Assembly: GCA_021464415.1 (NCBI GenBank)
Contig: CM038469.1
Span: 28,141,736-28,205,735 of the forward strand
From: Lonicera japonica
Taxonomy: Eukaryota; Streptophyta; Magnoliopsida; Dipsacales; Caprifoliaceae
Length of the DNA stretch: 64,000 bases
Reading direction: 5' to 3'
The notes under the pieces are model-generated. The model worked only from the letters and a program-made list of their open reading frames with translations, had not been told where the DNA came from and made no database searches. Below are positions 21,382-30,787 of this stretch, in pieces. The position numbers were made by a program, and so were the translations under genes. Each line of letters starts with the position of its first letter. The stretch's first letter is position 1.

Positions 21382-22735
21382 GGGAAAAAAACAAAAAAAA
21401 AAACCTGAAGTTTGGGGTATTTGCAATCTTGACCCCGAAATTTGAAACTTTGCAATCGTGCCTCCAAAGTAATTTTTCACTGCAATTTGGACCCTCCGTC
21501 CAACTCCTTTTAACAAGTTAACGTTTTGCTGACGTGGCAACCAATTTTAAAATTTTTTTTAAATTTTTTTTTTTTCTGAAACTTCTCATTTTCTATTAAA
21601 ATGTTCTATTAAAATGAGAAAATATGTAGGCAATGAAATCACATCAAAAAGTCAAAAAAAAAAGTACCTAAAATTTCTTTTGCTTCACAAAAATGACGTA
21701 AAAAAAATACTACTAATTTTCTAACTAAAAAGGCAAAATAATTTGTTTTTTTTACTAAATCTACATGCTTCTAACTAACACAATCACTTTAAAAAAATTA
21801 AGTGTTATTTAAAGAAGGTTCAAATTCGTGCTTCCTTGCGTGTGTTTATTTATTGTGTTATTTAAGAATTGTTTTGTTAGGTTTTGAAATTCAAATTGCA
21901 AAAAATATCTATATTACTCATATTACATATAAAAATATTGGATTTTTGTGGTGTGCTTATAATCGATTTTTTTGCAAATTTTTTTTCGCTCCCACGTCAA
22001 TATTAAGAGTTATTTTTTTAAAAAAAAATTAAAAATTTAATGCAATTATTGTAGAAATGAATGTTCTCACCATTAAATGTATTATTATGTTTATTTTAAT
22101 TTTTTTTTAAAAAAAATAACTCTTAATGTCGACGTGGGTGCGAAAAAAAAAACTGCGATAAAATCGATTATAAGCACACCACAAAAATCTAATATTTTTA
22201 TATGTAATATAAGTAATATAGATATTTTTTGCAATTTGAATTTCAAAACCTAATAAAACAATTCTTAAATAACACAATAAATAAACACATGCAAGGAAGT
22301 CACGAATTTGAACCCTCTTTAAATAACACTTATTTTTTTTAAAGTGATTATGTTAGTTAGAAGCATGTAGATTTAGTAAAAAAACAAATTATTTTGCCTT
22401 TTTAGTTAGAAAATTAGTAGTATTTTTTTTAGGTCATTTTTGTGAAGCAAAAGAAATTTTAGGTACTTTTTATCTTTTTTGGCTTTTTGATGTGATTTCA
22501 TTTCTTACGTAATAGAACATTTTAATAGAAAATGAGAAGTTTCAAAAAAAAAAAATTTAAAAAAAAATAAAATTGGTTACCACGTCAGCAAAACGTTAAC
22601 TTTAATAGAGAAATTGGACGGAGGGTCCAAATTGCAGTGATAAATTACTTTGGAGGCACGATTGCAAAGTTTCAAATTTGGAGGTCAAGATTGCAAATAC
22701 TCCCAAACTTCAGGGTTTTTTTTTGTTTTTTTCCC
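21382..22735. mobile_element. Fold-back MULE (giant hairpin), 1354 bp
   Basis: An exact 9-bp duplication, TAATTATCA, lies at 21373-21381 and 22736-22744. The element begins GGGAAAAAAAC and ends GTTTTTTTCCC. The left arm (21382 to about 22038) and right arm (about 22095-22735) are inverted copies along their full length with only scattered mismatches, leaving a loop of about 55 bases. A transcript would fold into a hairpin of about 650 bp. No transposase is present. TSD length and architecture point to a Mutator-type fold-back element. The frame at 21802-22032 has no domain and is arm sequence. Confidence 0.9.
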
Positions 22736-22744
22736 TAATTATCA

Positions 22745-23249
22745 TGTTGATTCTTGAATTACTCAAGTTGATTTGTTGACTCACTTGATAATTATGGAAG
22801 TTAACTCATAAAACTTAAGTGATGTGAGGAGGAAACATGGAGTTCTCCTGCATATACTTAACTTGTCAAGATCTTTCAAATTTAAATCATTAGATAAAGA
22901 ATATTTTTGTATGTATAATTCTCTTTATCAATTAAGATTTATAGTAAATTATAAAGACTTGAGTAATTCTTGCGTATACTGTTGTAATTCTTGGTACATG
23001 GCATGCATGAACATGTATTCGATCATGTGTCAACTCGAAGCCGGACACTATCTTTCGTCAAATTCTACAATTATAATGGAGAGGCCGCCTCAATTATATG
23101 AAAATTTTGATCATCCATCTCGAAAAAGTATCGGTATCACAATTGAGTTGGAGATGCTTCATGATGGCTGTTTGAGTATATATGTGTATCTTAATGATGA
23201 TTGATCATGTGTTGATATCGAAAAGTCCTTGTTGATTAAAATAAGTAGG
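22745..23249. other. Intergenic; unrecognised open frame
   Basis: An open frame on the plus strand (22824-23204, 126 codons) has no domain that I recognise, AT-biased codons and no clear promoter. I do not call it a gene. It could be a remnant of an unidentified element. Confidence 0.3.
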
Positions 23250-23257
23250 GCTCGGTG

Positions 23258-23934
23258 CAGGGGTGAGGTTATTTGACCCCACTTAAATTAACAAAATAAA
23301 GACGTAGCATATAATATTTTTGTACGTACTTTTTAGTTTTGTGGTGTGTATTTGACACTAGTTAATTTAAAAAAAAACAAAAAAACATTAGTGGGGTCAA
23401 ATCTTAAAAATAATAATATTAATAAAGGTAGCTTACATGAAACACTTTCTCTTTTCTTTGATATTTTGTTTACTTTATATATTTGTCCCATTTCCCAACC
23501 TTCCATTGAAATGAAAATCCCTAATATCCCACAATCAAGATGCATCTAATTAATATACAAGAATTTCGTGCTAATGGTCAAGAAATTAATTCTACCAATT
23601 ACGACTACAATTATGGAAAGATCTTTCTCTGCGATAAAATTCATTAAGAACCGATTTGCGCAATAGAATGGGAGATCAATGGATGAATGATTGCTTGATT
23701 ACTTTCATTGAGAAAGATGTATTTGATAGCAAAAGTAATGAGGCTATTATGCAATAATTTCAAAATATGAAAAGTCATCATGGACAATTGGAAAAGCTTA
23801 ATAGTTTTTTTTTTTGCTGCTGCTCGTATTGTAAGTATATATATATATATATATGATATTATAATCTATGAATTTATTTTTTTTTATACATTATTTGATG
23901 AACCTACTAATAAAATTTTCTGACTACGCCACTG
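23258..23934 (+). mobile_element. Internally deleted hAT element, 677 bp
   Basis: An exact 8-bp duplication, GCTCGGTG, lies at 23250-23257 and 23935-23942. The ends are CAGGGGTGAGG and CTACGCCACTG, typical hAT tips (CAG.GGCG). Inside is a remnant of the C-terminal dimerisation region of a hAT transposase (23592-23803). The N-terminal and catalytic parts are absent, so this is a deletion derivative of an autonomous element. Confidence 0.85.
23592..23803 (+). pseudogene. hAT transposase C-terminal (dimerisation) remnant
   Basis: The frame reads MERSFSAIKFIKNRLRNRMG and then DQWMNDCLITFIEKDVFD. This is the conserved ERSFS..K.IK..LR.RM signature of the hAT C-terminal dimerisation domain in plant proteins labelled zinc finger MYM-type 1-like or TTF-type. 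An in-frame TAA follows (after ..EAIMQ), then FQNMKSHHG. Only about 70 codons of a protein normally of several hundred remain. Confidence 0.85.
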
Positions 23935-23942
23935 GCTCGGTG

Positions 23943-24282
23943 CCCTTGGATTAAAAGTTCCCAAATCTCCAAAGAGCAATAGAGAGGATTGTCTAAAGCC
24001 CACGGTGGATAGCCCAAAAACCTAAGCATGACAAGGATTTATTGTTGATATTCGTTCTTTTGGGTTATTCTATATGTTTATGGAGCATGAGTTATGGTAG
24101 TTCATCCTTGATAAATGAGTAGACATAAGAGACGCAGTCCAGGTGATATTGCATCGAATATGGCATGCATTATTTATATGGCTTGGCATTACATTCGAAC
24201 CATCAATTGCTAACATCATGTTTTAAATGCAAAAACGTTTCAAGTGGGACTCACGGAGTTAACCAACAAGAGACAGGATCCT
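23943..24282. other. Intergenic sequence
   Basis: Nothing is recognised between the hAT derivative and the Copia element. Confidence 0.4.
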
Positions 24283-24287
24283 GGACA

Positions 24288-24947
24288 TGTTGTGATTATT
24301 AACAATAAATCACGCCACGAATCGTAATTCAAATAGTTGATATTAATAACTAGAGATAATAAGGATGACAAACAAGCAAGAAGATAGATAATGGAACACA
24401 CAATATTCGAGAAACGAAGATTTCACTAATTCTTTAAAAACGATTACAAAATCTATCACAAGAATTATTACATTCAAAGCTCCCACAAAAGAAGAAAATC
24501 AACAGCCCTTTAACCTATCTCTCACAACAAGATGAACTCTCTCATAAATCCCACAGAAAGAAGAATTTCTCTCATGTGCCTTAATCTATTGAATGATTCT
24601 ATCTATATATAACAATATAATAGAGTCCATCCAATCTAGAATAAGGTAATGACAATCCTACGTAAATATAAATACTATTAACAAGGTAATAGAGACCAAA
24701 ATAAACAAGGAAACCAAGTTTGATAAGGAAACATATTTCTCGCCCAGTTGCATAACGACTTTTGCACTTTTCCCGCGTAACTGCAAAAGGGCTTTTGCAC
24801 CATTCCAGAATGCAATTTTCTGGGTGCAAAAGTGCTTTTGCACTTTTCCAGAACCGCAAACCCTCTTTTGCACCCTTCGAGCGAACAATATGATTTTCCA
24901 TAAAACTCATATTCTCTTGGGTTTGGAACCAAGCAAAAAATACAACA
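24288..24947 (-). repeat. 3' LTR of the Copia element
   Basis: This 660-bp repeat starts TGTTGTGATT and ends AATACAACA on the plus strand. Because the element points left, this is its 3' LTR. Directly to its right (24948-24965) is a purine-rich stretch on the minus strand (ACAAAAAGTGGTGAT), the likely polypurine tract. Inside is a run of TTTTGCAC/GTGCAAAA motifs (24761-24872) that can pair with one another. Confidence 0.9.
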
Positions 24948-25100
24948 ATCACCACTTTTTGTTAAGGTAACAAAACCAACCACTATTTTCTTCTTCTTCG
25001 CCTTGATGACACATGAAATCTTCTTTGTCTCACCCTTTACAAGGGCCACTCAATCATCAATGTCAATGATCAAGCCACATCCGATTATCTATGTTAATGA

Positions 25101-26485
25101 TCAGACCATGTCCGTATTGGACACCATCACTAGCACGTAACTCTGAGTTCTTAACCGTTTAGAGCCACCACCTAAGCCATAACTCATCCTTGCTGCGTTT
25201 GCACCACCGGAACATATGCTTCTTGGTTCCCTAGCACCATTATGTACAACTCTCTCATGTAATCTATACAAGCCCCCGCAATGACTTGCCTTCAAGACTA
25301 CATCGTCGCCATGATACACGCTCATTACTCCACCTCGAGTAGAGTACCACATTCCAAGTGATTCTAATCTAGAGAGACTGATTAGATTCCACTTTACCTC
25401 CTGCATATGTCTGACATTTATGATTGTTTGAACTGAGCCATCAAACAATTCCAGGTGGACTTGACCAACTCCACGAACTAGCAATCTAGAGCCATCCCAT
25501 ATGTAGACAAACCCGCTACAATCTTCATATGTGTTATACAATGAACGATTGTTGTAAATATACATAGCGGCACCGCAATCCAAGAACCATCCTCCCTGAC
25601 CAGTAAGGCTTGTAGGCATCAGTAGGATATCTATAAGATCGGCTTCTTTGTCATAAGAAGTCATCGCAACGGTTGCGGCTCCATCAAGGTTAGTAGCCGA
25701 TTTTTCCCTGATGTCATCCTTCTTTCTTGGGCAGTCCCTAGCACAATGGCCCGGTTGACCACATTTAAAGCAATCTCCTTTAAAGATAGTCTTCCGTCCT
25801 TTGCTAGAACCTTTCTTTTCATTCGCTACAAATGCGCCTTCTTGAACGGTATTGATTCGATCCCTCTTTCTCATCATCTCTTCCTCAGATAGAGCTTGAC
25901 ACACCTCCAAAGTGGTGAAAGATGATCTACTCATAAGTTTTGAATTAGCGTCTTGTACGAATCTGGCAGAGTCCAAATTAGTTGCAAGACTTTATCCTGA
26001 TCTTTCAATTCTTCACCTACAGCTTCGAGTCTTGAGCATAATGAATCAAAAGCGGAAATATGATCCATAACCGAAGTATTCTCTTCCATCCTCATGTCGT
26101 GTATAAGACCTTTGATATAGATCTTATTCGTCATCGTCTTAGCCATGAACAAATCTTAAAGAAACTCCCATAGCTGTTTTGTTGATGTAGCCTCCTTGAT
26201 TGAAGCATGACCTTGAACCTTCGTTGTGAGATGGAGACGAATCTCTGACAAGCACTTCTTGTCCATCTTTTTTCACTTATCATCAATAACCTCAACCAGT
26301 TCCATATCATCCGAATCCTTCTTCTTTTGTTTCACCGTTCGTGGACCTTCTAGGAGATCATCTAAATCCAGTACTACGAGATAGTCTTTCATATTCATCT
26401 GCCATAGGCTGAAATCCATGATTCCATCGAACTTCTTCATCATATAAGATTTCTCCATTATAACACACACCTCCTTGAATACCAC
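25101..26485 (-). pseudogene. gag: Copia gag-protease, broken
   Basis: Read right to left: an N-terminal Copia gag segment (KFDGIMDFSLWQMNMKDYL), a UBN2-type gag region (SRLEAVGEELKDQDKVLQLI), a CCHC zinc knuckle (CFKCGQPGHCARDCPRKK), a protease start (GGWFLDCGAAMYIYNN) and a GAG-pre-integrase-like end (LYRLHE). Gag coats the RNA and the protease matures it. Lesions: in-frame TGA at 26273-26275, TAA near 26158, and a frameshift near 25935-25975 joining two frames. The protease motif reads D-C-G where D-S/T-G is usual. The frame ends at 25101 without integrase. Confidence 0.88.
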
Positions 26486-26497
26486 CCTCTGATACCA
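26486..26497 (-). other. Primer-binding site (initiator Met-tRNA type)
   Basis: The minus strand reads TGGTATCAGAGG, two bases inside the 5' LTR. The usual plant Copia site is TGGTATCAGAGC, complementary to the 3' end of initiator methionine tRNA. The last base differs. Confidence 0.88.
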
Positions 26498-26499
26498 CT

Positions 26500-27159
26500 T
26501 GTTGTGATTATTAACAATAAATCACGCCACGGATCGTAATTTAAATAGTGGATATTAATAACTAGAGATAATAAGGATGAGAAACAAGCAAGAAGATATA
26601 TAATGGAACACACAATATTCGACAAACGAAGATTTCACTAATTCTTTGAAAACGATTACAAAATCTATCACAAGAATTATTACATTCAAAGCTCCCACAG
26701 AAGAAGAAAATCAACAGCCCTTTAACATCTCTCTCACAATAAGATGAACTCTCTCATAAATCCCACAGAAAGAAGAATTTCTCTCATGTGCCTTAATCTA
26801 TTGAATGATTCTATCTATATATAACAATATAATAGAGTCCATCCAATCTAGAATAAGGTAATGACAATCCTACGTAAATATAAAAACTATTAACAAGGTA
26901 ATAGAGACCAAAATAAACAAGGAAACCAAGTTTGATAAGGAAATATATTTCTCGCCCAGTTGCATAACGACTTTTGCACTTTTTCCGCATAACTGCAAAA
27001 GGGCTTTTGCACCATTCCATAATGCAATTTTCTGGGTGCAAAAGTGCTTTTGCACTTTTCCAAAACCGCAAACCCTCTTTTGCACCCTTCGAGCGAACAA
27101 TATGATTTTCCATAAAACTCATCTTCTCTTGGGTTTAGAACCGAGCAAAAAATACAACA
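26500..27159 (-). repeat. 5' LTR of the Copia element
   Basis: This is the second 660-bp LTR, the 5' copy in the direction of transcription. It is nearly identical to 24288-24947. Confidence 0.9.
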
Positions 27160-27164
27160 GGACG

Positions 27165-27482
27165 TGATAAGATACTTTGATACCACAATCATTTTGTTTC
27201 ATTTTGGTGTACCTATTCAGCCAACCCCTAGGTGGCCAATGTTGCTTTTATTTTGAAAAGCCTTTCTAGTTGAAACTCATGAACAGTTTGTATAAATTAA
27301 TTGGAAGTTGGTCTAAGATGCTTTAAAAGGCATGTATGTATAAAAATATATATGCATGTAAATAGGTATTATTGTGACTTCGTGAACTGAATGGTTATTT
27401 TATGAATTTTAACTCGTCATAGCCAAGAGTATGATGGGTTAATGGCTCCTCAAGCCCTAATTATGTTGCTGATACGCAACAA
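27165..27482. other. Intergenic sequence
   Basis: No feature is recognised. Confidence 0.4.
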
Positions 27483-27630
27483 TTAAGGTAGGGGTTGGCC
27501 ATGTGGTAGGCAAAATTCTTGCATTGAAGCTAAAGGTTCGACTCGTGAGGTTGAGAAGAAGGAGGGGGGGTTCTTTGTTTGTATGGTTAAGAGAGAGACT
27601 TAGACATCTATTAATTAAAAAAAATCTAAA
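27483..27630 (+). mobile_element. tRNA-derived SINE, probable
   Basis: Box A-like TTGGCCATGTGGTAGG (about 27495) and box B-like GGTTCGACTC (27535-27544) are separated by about 27 bases, as in plant SINEs with a Pol III promoter. A short body follows, ending in an A-rich tail (ATTAATTAAAAAAAA near 27620). No flanking duplication was secured. Confidence 0.55.
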
Positions 27631-27639
27631 AGTTTCACT

Positions 27640-28150
27640 ACAAATTTGAAATGAAATTTACAAGTTTAACAGCAAAAAAGTTCCAAACTTGAATTTACGA
27701 GTTTAACGCAAAAAGGTTCCACTACAAACTTGAATTTACGAGTTCAACTGCAAAAATATGAATATATAAAATATATTGCAAACAATTCTTTCCTATTTGC
27801 ATTTCTATTTTCCTTATTGAAAATTTCCAACTTTATAAGTATTCTAAAAGGGACTTTTGTGTAGTATTCAAAGTAAGTTTTTCAAGGTTTTTCCTTGTAT
27901 CATAAGACCTTTCAGGACGAAACTAGGTAGATGTTGGGGTTGGGTTGGGGGGGGGGGGGGTTAGGGCGCTCAAATTTTGTTGTACCTTTTATATGCGTTG
28001 GTCATGGCCCCCCCCAAACTTTTGTGAACCTTCATATACCCCTTAACATTTTGGTGTACCTTTATATACCCTCATCAAACTATAGGCTTTCAAATTTATT
28101 AGTATGTTTTATATACGTGGAGAAAACAAAAATTAGCCCCCCCCCCCCCT
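27640..28150. repeat. Low-complexity region: short tandem units, G14 and C13 tracts
   Basis: Two or three degenerate copies of a unit with AAACTTGAATTTACGAGTT(C/T)AAC lie at 27670-27755. A G run (27947-27960), preceded by GGGGTTGGGTT and able to form a quadruplex, faces a C run (28137-28149). Related CTTT(C/T)ATATACCC phrases lie between them. The G and C tracts could be termini of an old element, which I could not prove. Confidence 0.5.
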
Positions 28151-28370
28151 CAAGAATAATTTTTGGTTTTACCTTTTAATTAAACTTTAGGTTTGCAATT
28201 TTGGTGTGACAAGTGGGATTGAATTGGCTGGATTAGTAGATAAAATGGTACATTAGTTTGGATGATATATACTATCCTATCAAAAACAAATTTTATCTTA
28301 CACATTGAAATACCCAAATACAAGAGTTCGGAAAGAAAATATATTATAACACAAATCACATAATATCTCA

Positions 28371-28394
28371 CAACAACAACAACAACAACAACAA
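28371..28394. repeat. (CAA)n microsatellite
   Basis: Eight CAA units. Minus-strand frames through here give Val or Cys runs and are not genes. Confidence 0.9.
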
Positions 28395-29756
28395 ATCGTT
28401 TCACCACCTAGTCTACGTATTAAAAAGAAATAAGCCCAACATAAGTGAAAAGGCAAATCACATACGGGCTCTAGCCCTTTGGGCAATGGGCAGCCTCAAA
28501 TAAATAGGGTACAATTTTGCCCCAAAGTTCCTTTATTGTTTTTCTTTCTTCTCTTTTGGAGCATATATTCAAATTCAAGGGAATTTACGTATTAGAACAA
28601 ATTTCGTTGGCACAATTTACTTCATCTCACGTTTTAAGTAAGTAATTTATTTAACTTAATTATGTCTTTAATTATTAGCATGTTAGGCTAGATAATTTGT
28701 ATCAAGGTTAGGATTAAGTTATTTAGTTACATGCTAAATTATGGTGTGCATTTATGTAACTCAAATTTCCCAAAATTTGTAGTCTTAAATTGAATATACG
28801 AATGACCTTGGCGTTCTCCTTATTCTCGTAACGAGGAGATTACATGCTCGATCCACATAAATAGAGTATCAAGCCCGATGTATCTACTCATTTGTGGTGG
28901 TTGTAGTCTACCCATTTGGTGGTAGTGTGTCCACTCTTTACAATGGTAATTATAAAATTGTAACAAATGAAAAGATCATGTCATTAACATCGCTTGGATC
29001 TCCCAAATTATAATTTTGGGATCGTGCCAATGCACCATCTCTCACCCTACCCATATATGGTCTAAACCGGCTCATTACAAATTCTAGTCTTATCAGTTGT
29101 TTTTTTTTATATGATTTTGTACTTGCATGTTGAGATACACACTTGGGATGTCCATGACGAATTCGTTCCAAAATGTACCCAATGGTAAACAACCCACCAC
29201 CAGACTACTTTAATGAGAGTCCACTTTTTTTCTTAGGACATAATTAATGTACTCTAATTGTTTTTTTTATATGATTTAAAACTTTGCATTCATGATAAAC
29301 ACAATAAAAATAGATTATCTGTCGGTGAAATTGATAAATTATGAATCTAAAAAAAAGTTATAGATGGGTGTAAAAATGTCTTAATCTTACACCGGTGTAA
29401 CTTGAACCTTCCCCTATATTATATATATACTAGTTGCATCAAATGTATATATATATATATACTATTATAAAAGTCAATTACACACTTAGATACACTTGAA
29501 AACTCAAAACAATAAAATTTAGTAGAATCAATTACACGTACTAACTGATTTTCCAAAAAAATAAAATTACACTAACTGAGCAGATTGGCATGGCATTGAA
29601 ACAATCAATAGATAATAGTTATGCGTGTTTGTTATTTTAATGCATTAACTAATAAAAGCAAAAAACAAAGTTAATCCCCGCTTAAAAGGGTGAACAAATT
29701 AAATCGAAGTATTTAAAACAAGCAAACCCTAAATGTGTGTGTGAGAGAGAGAGAAA
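28395..29756. other. Intergenic, downstream of MIR156
   Basis: No convincing gene. An 80-codon minus-strand frame (28950-29192) shows no known domain. AT microsatellites lie at 29424-29462. On the minus strand this is downstream of the MIR156 hairpin and may include the rest of its primary transcript. Confidence 0.4.
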
Positions 29757-29862
29757 GAAAAGTGGGTGACAGATAGAGAGTGAGCACAAACGGCTTCAAA
29801 CATGGGACATATCATGTAAGAAAAATACCATGTGTGCTCACTCTCTTCTGTCACCGTCCTTG
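29757..29862 (-). ncRNA. MIR156: MIR156 precursor hairpin
   Basis: Read on the minus strand, the 5' arm holds the exact 20-nt miR156, TGACAGAAGAGAGTGAGCAC (29834-29853). The 3' arm (29765-29787) holds its complement, GTGCTCACTCTCTATCTGTCA. All 20 bases of the mature strand pair, with a single bulged A in the 3' arm. The stem continues inward as ACATGG/CCATGT, and the loop is about 30 bases. miR156 is the conserved land-plant microRNA that directs cleavage and repression of SPL transcription factor mRNAs and sets the juvenile-to-adult transition. Mature strand on the 5' arm and this arm length are as expected for the family. The plus strand gives a less perfect mature sequence (extra T), so minus is the functional orientation. 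The member number cannot be assigned. Confidence 0.95.
29834..29853 (-). ncRNA. miR156: Mature miR156 (5p)
   Basis: This is the 20-nt guide, identical to the canonical plant miR156 sequence as I know it. The star strand lies at about 29765-29785. Confidence 0.93.
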
Positions 29863-30235
29863 ACATGCACTTACCTTACCCCCTATATTATTTCACTTCA
29901 TTTATGTATATATATATATATTTAATAATACACACACATATACATATTAAAATGGATCTAGTATGATCTAGTCTGTCAGGAAACGACCTTTAGCGACCAT
30001 CTTCTTTGTATATACATATATATAGAGATAGAGATAGGTGCCCTTAATTATAAAAACTTACCACCTCATTCAGTATAAGAACCTTAATTGAGAGTAGATA
30101 CATATATAGCTCATTGACTGTATAGTGTTTTATTTGATCGGGTTCAAAGAAAGTGGTGGATTTGTTGAGGTTTAGAGAGAGAGAGAGAGAGAGAGAAGGG
30201 ATCGCTGAAGTACGTATTGAATAAATGTGGGCTTA
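29863..30235 (-). promoter_or_regulatory. Probable MIR156 leader and promoter-proximal region
   Basis: On the minus strand, a long CT microsatellite (complement of the GA run at 30175-30196), then an A/C-rich leader-like stretch, lies 320-340 bases upstream of the hairpin. TATATATA runs occur nearer the hairpin (about 29905-29920, 30013-30024). CT-rich tracts are common at plant transcription starts. The actual start site is not visible and there may be several. Confidence 0.4.
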
Positions 30236-30784
30236 GAGCACCTCCAATGGGTATGTGTAAACTATGACACATAGGATTTGTGTAAAATTTACACAATGTG
30301 TATAATTTTTGGTGCTCTAATGGTGTTATGTAAAACTTGCCACATCATCACTTACATAAAATGGGTGTGTATTTTACGCATCTATTTTACACATTCACAT
30401 CATCATTTTCTCTCTCCAACTTTTTACAAAATATTAAAAGTAATATAAGTAAAAATCAAAATATGTTTTTATTATGATATTTTTATATTTGAATTCTACT
30501 CATCAAAAGCTTTAAAATAATACCCATATTAACTATTAAATTATAAATAAAAAATATTCATAAAAAATATTGAATATTACATGTGAATATATATATTCCA
30601 TGTGATACAATATCATTGGTTCATTCAAATTTTACGCAACAATCTTAAAGTGTACCATTGGAGCACAAATGAGAATGTGTAAAATATTTGTGTAAAATTA
30701 ATTTTTATCCTCCAAATGTCTATTTTTTTATTGGTCCACATATTTTTACACAATCAATTTACACATTTACCATTGAAGATGCTC
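30236..30784. mobile_element. Tourist-like MITE upstream of MIR156, 549 bp
   Basis: The ends are GAGCACCTCCAATGG and CCATTGAAGATGCTC, inverted, with a TTA duplication at 30233-30235 and 30785-30787. Inverted similarity extends inward (ATGTGTAAA motifs at both ends). It is non-coding. Its near edge is about 380 bases upstream of the MIR156 hairpin. Confidence 0.78.
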
Positions 30785-30787
30785 TTA

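Larger units (their letters stand above)
24288..27159 (-). mobile_element. Copia-type retrotransposon lacking integrase, RT and RNase H, 2872 bp
   Basis: Two 660-bp LTRs (24288-24947 and 26500-27159) flank a 1552-bp interior. The flanks are GGACA (24283-24287) and GGACG (27160-27164), a TSD with one change. I count about 20 differences between the LTRs, roughly 3%, so the insertion is fairly recent. The primer-binding site complements initiator Met-tRNA (26486-26497). The interior encodes only gag and the protease/pre-integrase start. The absence of the rest of pol is a deletion or an inherited non-autonomous form. Confidence 0.92.

Noticed and set aside
21802..22032. 76-codon frame in the fold-back element
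   Set aside because: It lies wholly in one arm of an inverted repeat and has no known domain.
22824..23204. 126-codon frame as a host gene
   Set aside because: No domain, AT-biased composition, no promoter signals, and it lies between two transposons.
24599..25049. Frames in the Copia LTRs (24599-25049, 26811-27192) as genes
   Set aside because: The same frames occur in both LTR copies and have no domain.
29767..29787. Plus-strand reading of the MIR156 hairpin as the gene
   Set aside because: The plus-strand sequence has an extra T relative to miR156, while the minus strand gives the exact mature sequence on the expected 5' arm.
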